From the NCBI GenBank assembly GCA_032871835.1, contig CM065299.1:93913152-93977151 (forward strand): DNA of 64,000 nt, read 5' to 3'. This DNA comes from Dipteronia dyeriana. Lineage: Eukaryota > Streptophyta > Magnoliopsida > Sapindales > Sapindaceae. The position numbers were made by a program, and so were the translations under genes. Of the stretch, positions 57,441-64,000 are shown piece by piece; position 1 is the first letter of the stretch; each line of letters starts with the position of its first letter. Below the pieces are notes generated by a model. It did not search any database, was not told where the DNA came from, and worked only from the letters and a program-made list of their open reading frames with translations.

Positions 57441-58029
57441 CTACTTTTTTCTTCTTCCTGGGTGCTTTCTTGATTTCTATTAACTAGTACACGTCCACTT
57501 CTAAGGATTGCCCTTGCTTGTTCAGATTAACTTGGGAATTTTCCTTTCTTTTTTTCTCTCAGAAGTTCCCCCATGTCCTAAATGCCTCTCTGTATTTCGA
57601 ATAGAACTGTCCAAGCCATCATTCTTCTACCATTCTTCGTCATATATCTTTATAAGTCCCTCTGATTCTTCTCTCCTCTTCTTGAATTTCTTTTGATGCT
57701 TGTTGTGTCAACTGCATGAAATTTCTATGTTGCTCCTCAAGACGATCCCTACTTAGTTGTTGCTCAATACTGCACTCTTGGTATTTGAGGCACTCTTTAT
57801 AAGGTGGTTGTGGGGTTTGCCTATCTTGGTTGGTGCTCTACCAAGGTGCTCTGAGCTCCTCACCTAATCGATTAGTAGATTCTGTAAAAATACTCACCAT
57901 GTCTTCGAGAGAAAAATCCCTCATCTCACAAATGTTCCATTGAAATTCTAAACTATTTCCCCACTCTTGATCATATGCGTAGTCATACTGACCATAATTC
58001 TGACTTGAATCTTGCCAAAAATAATCCAT
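57441..58029 (-). pseudogene. gag: Athila gag N-terminal part
   Basis: Starts at 58029 (MDYFWQDSSQNYGQYDYAYD) about 180 bp after the primer binding site. It is open to 57838 (stop), then continues in frame as a Gln/Glu-rich coiled-coil segment to about 57600. The position right after the PBS supports it being the beginning of gag. Confidence 0.65.
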
Positions 58030-58213
58030 GAATCCTTAAACAAATTGAAAAAAAATACCAGAAGTAAAAAGAAATCAAAGAGACTAAAGTTTTGCTAAAA
58101 CAAATAGCCATAAATCTATCAAACAATCTATCACAAGCAATCGAAAACTAAATGTATTACTACTATCTAACTACTAACTAAAGCACAATCTAGTCATAGA
58201 AATGTATGCAAAT

Positions 58214-58230
58214 CCCTGGCAACGGTGCCA
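58214..58230 (-). promoter_or_regulatory. Primer binding site of the Athila element
   Basis: The minus strand TGGCACCGTTGCCAGGG closely matches the TGGCGCCGTTGCCGGGG primer site (tRNA-Asp type) used by many plant gypsy elements, with two changes. It places the LTR end at 58234. Confidence 0.82.
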
Positions 58231-58233
58231 TTT

Positions 58234-58485
58234 TGTTGTGTACGTTTTTATTGTTAAAAAAAATGCTTGTCAAACAAAATTTATAAACCTCAACTATGCA
58301 CCTATAATGTATGAGACAAGTATATGTGGCAAGCTAGGTGTATCGTCCACAGAGATCAACACAAGCTATAATTAAAGTGAAACTTTAGTGATTAACAAAA
58401 CGATAAAATTAAAATGCACTAAGAGTAAAATGAAGCCAAATTCAACCATTGTAACTGATCAGATGACAGAACCTACTATGACGTT
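58234..58485 (-). repeat. Athila LTR, 3' end portion (partial)
   Basis: In plus-strand order it begins TGTTGTGTACG beside the PBS. The other end was not found. The 34-bp sequence at 58486-58519 that recurs at 60727-60760 is the first sign of a rearrangement joint, so I end the supported LTR there. Confidence 0.5.
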
Positions 58486-58519
58486 GGTGAGAACCTGGAT
58501 TGTATGGGCCTGAAAGTAT

Positions 58520-59058
58520 TTTAGAGATAGAGATACAATTTGAGTTGGAGATGCTCTTAATGAGTTTAAATATAAAACCTGAAACCATTTGTTAAATTAA
58601 TGGATAACCCAACCCGACCCGACCCATTATAAAATGTTATATTTGAAATTTATTAAGAAGTTGTAAATAAATAGTACTGAAGCATAATCACCCTCAATGG
58701 AAATGGTGAAATATGTCACATTTTTTTTATGTGTGTTGCAAACTCATGTAATCAAGTCCACTATATGTTCTATCATTCTATTGAAAACATATTATTTTAA
58801 GAAAAACAAAGATAAACAATTTGAAAATGAAATCTAACATGACTCTCATAAATCTTCTGTCTTCATTATGTTGCGATTGAGAATCTCAATCCTCATTTAC
58901 GTTTACGAATGTTAAATTGCTTCTCTCAGAAGGCGATTACTTTTAGGGTTATGGCTAGAATACAGTGGTATAATCAATTTATAGTTTTAGAGTTTTTAAT
59001 TTAATTTTTTAATTAATTATATAAATATTTTTTTATTATAAATTCAACAACTTTAATG

Positions 59059-59116
<58 letters not shown>

Positions 59117-59460
59117 GTATATGTGTGTGTGTGTGTGTTTTTTTTTAAATCCTTATATTAATAGGTTATAACGAATTAATGGATTTTCAAAGTTGAACCC
59201 AAAACCAACCCATTATATTATAGGCTTTAAAAGGGTTAACCCATTAACAACTTGGTCTGATAAACTAGACTCATAAACCGCTATTTCGAAAGGGTTTAGA
59301 CTGTGCTAATGAGTTGTGTGAAATTTTACCAAATCCATGCATTGTAATCAAGATTCAAGATCCACGTACCATTGTTGTTGGATATGACTTGAATTTTCAA
59401 TGGTTACCAAACGGGATTCAACCAATGCGGAGACTTTCTGAAAACGTGAGATACGTTTGG
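58520..59460. other. AT-rich loop sequence with a long (TA)n run
   Basis: No gene. A (TA)n microsatellite at about 59064-59110 passes into a (TG)n run to 59140. Words such as AACCCATTA and CAACCCGACCC recur on both sides (58605-58630, 59200-59250), suggesting a decayed TIR element that I cannot delimit. Confidence 0.4.
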
Positions 59461-59469
59461 AAGTAGGGA

Positions 59470-59559
59470 TGGCCAATGGGGAAATGGGAGCGGATGTAGG
59501 TCCCCCCATCCCCAACCCCATTTTCCAAACCCTCCCCCACCCAATTTCCCCATTGGCCA
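59470..59559. repeat. Short palindrome TGGCCAATGGGG...CCCCATTGGCCA
   Basis: Arms 59470-59488 and 59540-59559 are nearly perfect inverted copies around a ~51-bp C-rich centre. TAGGGATGGCCAATGGGG resembles the terminal type of one plant hAT family, so this may be a collapsed end-to-end remnant. Confidence 0.6.
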
Positions 59560-59668
59560 AATTCATTTTATCTTCAGTGCACAATGACGTACTTAACAAG
59601 CAAATAGATTGGATCACTAAGGGTACTAAATGCACTAAGGCTATTTTATCTTCAGAGTAAAATTTGGC

Positions 59669-60708
59669 TTTAGGACATGGGGGAACTTCTGAGAGAAAAA
59701 AAGAAAGGAAAATTCCCAAGTTAATCTGAACAAGCAAGGGCAATCCTTAGAAGTGGACGTGTACTAGTTAATAGAAATCAAGAAAGCACCCAGGAAGAAG
59801 AAAAAAGTAGGAACTAGGGGGAGGAAGAGGATAAGAATGAGGTGACTCAGCCGGAGCCGAGGCCACTGCTTCACAAAGCACCTAACCCTTACATCCCACC
59901 TATACTATTTCCTAGAATAATGAAGAATTCCAAAATGGAGAAATCCTTCCAAGAAATCTATGACATACTTTCCAAGGTGAATGTGAATTTGCCTATGTTG
60001 GACGCTATTCAGAAGATGCCTGCATACGGGATGTTCTTCAAGGAACTAAGCAAGGACAAAGAGATGTTTAAGCCAAAAGGAGTAGGAATGGTTGAACGAG
60101 AATGTTAGTGTGGTAATTCAGAAGACTTTACCATAGAAAATGAAAGACCCTGAGAGTTGGATCATTGACATCATCATATGAGAAGCTAACCATGAAAGAG
60201 CTATGCTAGATTCGGGAGCAAGTATTAACCTCATGCCATTCTTCATTTATCAGAAGTTAGGTCTCACGGACCTCAAGCCTACCACCATGTCACTAGTCTT
60301 AGCCGATTCATCTTCGAGGAGTCCGAATGGAATAATGGAGGATGTTTTGATTCAAGTGGATAAATTGATAATACTGACCAATTTTGTAGTGATTGACATG
60401 GAGAAAGGTAGAAATGAAAAGGATGTGAAGCTTCTATTGGGGAGACAGTTTATGGCTACAGCACGCGTTATGGGAAAGCTCACTATGAAGGTTCTGGAAG
60501 AAAAAATGGAATTTAACATCTTCGATTGTATGAACTATCTGGTGGGATCAGATGATTTCAACAAAGTGAATGCATTAAAAGATGAGTTAGAAGAAGCAGT
60601 TGAAGAAAAGTTAGAAGGATTGGACATTGAGGAAGACATGAGCTTAGAAGACAATGATGAAGGTTCAGAGCAAGACATAGAAGACTTGAGAGCTAATTTG
60701 GAATATTT
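59669..60708 (+). pseudogene. Athila gag-protease, right arm copy (inverted duplicate)
   Basis: Same sequence as 56543-57582 in reverse orientation, identical wherever I compared it. Plus-strand 59842-60108 encodes the gag segment and 60203-60708 the protease with MLDSGASINLMPF and LLLGRQFMATAR. After 60708 the reading leaves the Athila sequence (left arm continues LEYLKEKEMGTQ, right arm LEYLNSLRQS). Confidence 0.92.
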
Positions 60709-60760
60709 AAACTCATTAAGGCAGTCGGTGAGAACCTGGATTGTATGGGCCTGAAAGTAT

Positions 60761-61600
60761 GGCTTTAGTTTTTTTGCTACTGAAACCAATGCTAAGGATA
60801 TTTTCTCTACCTGTGAGTACTTGGTCTCAGCTGATAGGAATGCCTTGCTGGTATAATACACTGGATTTTGCACTCCACCTTTTGTTCTAACTAAGACTGA
60901 GCTTGCTGCAACCTCAGTTATTGACAGGTATAACTGAAGTACTTCCCCCATTTATGGTTTTGAGAGAATTGGAGCTTGTCCCAGGTACTCTTTTATTTTG
61001 AAGAATGCCTGCTCGCACTCTTCATTCCATTCGAGTCCTTTCCCTTTTTTTGATTATTTTGAAGAAAGGTGCGCACTTGTCTGTAGCCTTTGAGATGAAT
61101 CTTCCTAAGGAAGCAAGACACCCTGTTAGGCGCTGCACTTTTAACGTTTTTAGTGAGGTCATTTTCTGCAGGGTCTGGATTTTCTCGAGATTAACTTTGA
61201 TTCTTCTTTGGTGAACTTGAAAACCTAGGAATCTTTCTGAAGGGACTCTGAATAAACATTTGTTTGGGTTCAACTTCATCTGGTATCTCCTTAGGACATC
61301 AAATGTTTCTCGGAGGTCCAGGGTATGCTTATCTACCGAGACACTTTTAGTCAGCATGTCATCAATGTACACTTCCATGTTCCTTCCTATTTACCGAGTG
61401 AAGATTCTGTTGACCAACCTTTGATATGTAGCACACGTATTTTTCAAACCGAAGGGCATTACTGTGTAACAGTATAAACCCTGATCTGTTGTGAAGGCTA
61501 TTTTTTCCTCGTCGGCCTTGTTCATTCTGATCTGGTTGTATCCCGAGTAGGCGTCCATGAAACTGAGCAATTCGTGGCCTGCTGTGGCATCCACCAGCTG
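60761..61600 (-). pseudogene. pol: Tat-type Ty3/gypsy RT and RNase H fragment
   Basis: The minus strand, from 61594 down, shows ELLSFMDAYSGYNQIRMNKA, MPFGLKNTCATYQRLVN, then MEVYIDDMLTKSVS with the YIDD catalytic box (about 61358-61369) and ERFLGFQVHQRRIKVN. RNase H follows near 60951 (PVYYTSKAFLSAETKYSQVE, AKKLKPYFQAHTIQVLTD). Stops after FTR and before MGEV break it. It is truncated on both sides: at 60761 by the 34-bp repeat region and at 61600 by the beta-galactosidase-derived duplicate. It differs clearly from the Tat element at 3903-31407. Confidence 0.9.
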
Positions 61601-61788
61601 GAGTTTGACCGTTGGACTTCAGGTTTGACCCTCATGATTAAGATTTATCTAAACTCTTAATGAAATAGGGAAATTCATTAGAGATAAAATATTGGAATAT
61701 TTGGAATATTTGGAATATTTAGACTTCAGGTTTGACCCTCATGAGAGATAAACTCTTAATTTGGAATATTTGTGCCCGACATCCTAAG
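61601..61788 (+). repeat. 188-bp direct repeat, copy 1 (beta-galactosidase exon end plus intron start)
   Basis: Repeats at 62338-62525 with a few differences (offset 737). It begins with the last 22 bp of the exon (coding LTVGLQ), followed by a GT intron start and a triple GGAATATTT tract. Confidence 0.9.
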
Positions 61789-62249
61789 CAAGGGACTAAG
61801 CAAGTTTAACACTCCTTATATATACAGTTTAACACTCCTTATATATTACTACTTATTTGCAGTTACAAGAGTCTTGCACTATCATCACCTTTCCAATCAA
61901 ACTTCCTAATCCATTGTGATTGCTAGTTGTGTAAAATAATTATGGTCTGTTACGTATGATCTTGCAAGCTAAATTGCATCAAAAGCTCAGATGTCTCTCA
62001 TCAGGAATTAGATGAACGGATTTAAATATCATATTTTTCAGTTTTTAGTTTAAGCATATAGCCTCTCCTATTTTGTTCTCTAGTTGAAATTTTATCCCTA
62101 ATAAATGAGTTGACAAGTTATATCAAGCCAGTCCCAAAGGAATTCTTATATTTTTTTAATGGCGGTGCATGAAGATTTGTTGCACTCTTAAGTACAGACT
62201 GTTGCACCATACTGATCTCTTATATTTGTGAAAATTGGAGCCTTTGCAG
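61789..62249 (+). other. Probable intron before the beta-galactosidase exon
   Basis: Non-coding sequence ending in a pyrimidine-containing stretch and CAG at 62247-62249, a normal 3' splice site for the exon at 62250. It contains two copies of TTTAACACTCCTTATATAT near 61806-61850. Confidence 0.5.
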
Positions 62250-62359
62250 GGGGTGGAAAAGGCAGCAGTAGCAATGCTAAGGTTACAGTGGACATCCCTG
62301 TCACACTTGTACCTGGGAAGAACACAATTGATCTCTTGAGTTTGACCGTTGGACTTCAG
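62250..62359 (+). pseudogene. Beta-galactosidase (GH35) exon fragment
   Basis: A 110-bp open segment with AG before and GT after it. It reads GGKGSSSNAKVTVDIPVTLV followed by PGKNTIDLLSLTVGLQ. This matches the conserved C-terminal region of plant family-35 beta-galactosidases, where a V-P-G-K-N-x-I-D-L-L-S-x-T-V-G-L-Q run is strongly conserved. The enzymes remove terminal galactose from cell-wall polymers in the apoplast. Neighbouring exons are not visible in the window: the upstream side is gypsy sequence and the downstream side unassigned. It is either a captured or duplicated fragment or an isolated exon of a gene broken by repeats. Confidence 0.85.
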
Positions 62360-62525
62360 GTTTGACCCTCATGATTAAGATTTATCTAAACTCTTAATGA
62401 AATAGGGAAATTCATGAGAGATAAAATATTGGAATATTTGGAATATTTGGAATATTTGGACTTCAGGTTTGACCCTCATGAGAGATAAACTCTTAATTTG
62501 GAATATTTGTGCCCGACATCCTAAG
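62338..62525 (+). repeat. 188-bp direct repeat, copy 2
   Basis: The copy in its natural place: end of the beta-galactosidase exon and start of the following intron. Its partner is 61601-61788. Confidence 0.9.
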
Positions 62526-63296
62526 ATAAAATAGCCTTAGTGCATCTAGATTGGAAATTCATGAGAGATAAACAACCAACACTATACATTTTGGTTAGTT
62601 ACATTAGTTTAATGTTTATTAATGGTTGAGTTCATCATAGTGTATTATTTTCTTATGGACTCCATCAACTTCCTAGTCCACATATCATATAGTCACACAC
62701 CTATCATCTCTTATCCGTGTAATCCCTTGAAGCCAAATTCTTCATCTTCAGTGCACAAGCTAATGAGTGGGTTCAGTGCTGGTGCTACCCGTGCAATGAC
62801 CTGATGTTGGATAATTCTCCTTTAGTGTGCGAGCAAATGTGTTGGTTTAAGCTGGTAGCACCCGTGTAGTCTCTTCTTCATGTGCACGGGTAAGGACTCT
62901 CGCAGATACCAGCGCACTGAAGCTTTTTTACTTCATTGAATTGGCTCTGTTCTATGCAATTTCGTGCTTTACCATCTTTTCTTCCAATTTATACCTAATT
63001 GCCTGCAAACATAATAAAAAAGCCATAAGATAACCAAAAATACATGAGAACAAGGCAAAGGAATTGGATTCGAGGGCCAAAATATATGGCATTTTTGGCT
63101 CGATCAGCAGTTACTAGGATTGACAGTAAGAACTTTTTTCGATGATGAAGAATTTCCAATTAACTATATGACATTTGGAGTCTCCTAATTGGAAGTTCAG
63201 GAAGAAAGCAAGAGCGCCTTGAATTGTGACCTTATGAAGTGGTAACTAGAAATGTGATTGAAGTAGTTACACATATGGAGGTTGTTAGCACAATAA
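62526..63296. other. Unassigned sequence
   Basis: No ORF or element recognised. 62524-62545 contains a 22-bp stretch that recurs inverted at 59632-59653 (AAGGCTATTTTATCTT part), linking this DNA to the Athila loop region. Confidence 0.45.
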
Positions 63297-64000
63297 CAAG
63301 TGACCAAGGTAAAAGTCTTTGATGAGGAAGTTGACTCACTTGATGAGAAGCAAAGTAAGAAGAGTACATCATCCTCAAGTGTAAAAAATGACTCTAGTAA
63401 TGAGAGGTCTTCATCTCACTCTAGAGGTATTTGTGAAGCCATGGACCTTGGGGACTCTAGATTGAAAAGAAAATGGAGATTCAAAAATTTAAGAAGGAGA
63501 ATCTCAAACTTTCAACCAAAGTAACTCACTTGAATGATAAAGTAAGAAGAGGCAATGAATGTGAAGAAGAGATGAAGAAAGAGATTCTAAGGTTAAGAGG
63601 AGAGAATCTCAAGCTATCCATCGAAGTAACTCACTTGAATGTAGAAGTAAAGATATCAAAAAGGATTTAGGCATTAATGGAAAATGAGCTTGAAGAAGCA
63701 AGAGAAATTATTGCTAAGATGACTTCAAGCTCGAAGAAACTTGATCACATATTGGAAGTTGGCAAGAGGTTAAGTGATAAGAAAGGTCTTGGTTATGAAG
63801 ATGACAAAGAGACCTCATCCTCAAGCAAGACCGTGTTTGTCATGAGCGTGGATATCAAAGATGAAGAAAGAGATTCTAAGGCTAAGAGGAGAGAATCTCA
63901 AGCTAGCCATCGATGTAACTCACTTGAATGTAGAAGTAAAGATATCAAAAAGGATTGAGGCATTAATGGAAAATGAGCTTGAAGAAGCAAGAGAAATTAT
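63297..64000 (+). pseudogene. Copia gag-like coiled-coil fragment (partial, broken)
   Basis: The plus-strand frame starts near 63300 (KVKVFDEEVDSLDEK), shifts frame near 63470, then reads KENLKLSTKVTHLNDKV, a stop at 63668-63670, and ENELEEAREIIAKM followed by KKLDHILEVGKRLSDKKGLG. The KLD.IL..GK...DK.GLG motif and the long coiled coil before it are typical of the gag C-terminal part of large plant copia elements of the SIRE/Maximus kind. A 289-bp-offset duplication (63571 and 63860) shifts the frame again. The element runs past the window end. Confidence 0.6.

Overview
The window is repeat-dense nuclear DNA from a flowering plant, probably a eudicot. It carries plant-type LTR retrotransposons (Tat and Athila Ty3/gypsy, a chromovirus, two kinds of Ty1/copia), RICESLEEPER-type hAT transposases, Tourist-like MITEs, a DUF1985/Ulp1-type transposon gene with GT..AG introns, a retrocopy of a plant cyclophilin, and an exon of a plant beta-galactosidase. 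I found no intact host gene, rRNA, tRNA or CRISPR array. Nearly every long reading frame belongs to a mobile element and almost all are broken.

Layout. 1-2270: AT-rich flank with a 268-bp hAT MITE. 2271-31765: a Mutator-like non-autonomous element (9-bp target duplication) split by a 27.5-kb Tat Ty3/gypsy element (3903-31407, duplication TTATT). The Tat element is itself split by a hAT transposon (6948-10265), a 2.2-kb solo LTR (10886-13071) and a tandem copia composite on the minus strand (15690-26406). Each level has its own target-site duplication, so the insertion order can be read directly. 32091-36550: a second hAT element whose transposase keeps a 564-codon open stretch. 36966-43388: a Tourist MITE, a long-TIR element with another TIR element inside it, a PIF/Harbinger transposase remnant and a degenerate 8-bp-duplication element. 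43555-45396: a 450-bp inverted repeat next to a chromovirus integrase fragment. 45400-50917: a broken multi-exon DUF1985/Ulp1-type transposon gene interrupted by a Tourist MITE and by a solo LTR of the same copia family as the 15.7-26.4 kb composite. 51518-52036: a cyclophilin retropseudogene. 52380-56146: copies of an unrecognised ~0.7-kb repeat in both orientations, with a small coiled-coil ORF between them. 56147-60708: an Athila fragment whose gag-protease part occurs twice as an apparently perfect 1,040-bp inverted repeat. 60761-61600: a Tat reverse-transcriptase fragment. 61601-62525: a beta-galactosidase exon with a 188-bp direct duplication of its 3' end. 63297-64000: a copia gag-like coiled-coil fragment with an internal duplication.

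The genes do not form a working pathway. The window is a record of nested insertion, LTR recombination and inverted duplication. The points most worth checking are the perfect 1,040-bp inverted repeat, the copia LTR-internal-LTR-internal-LTR composite with complementary deletions, the unnamed 0.7-kb repeat family, the captured beta-galactosidase exon, and the antisense ORF region of the Tat element. All identifications come from reading motifs by eye; no database search was run.
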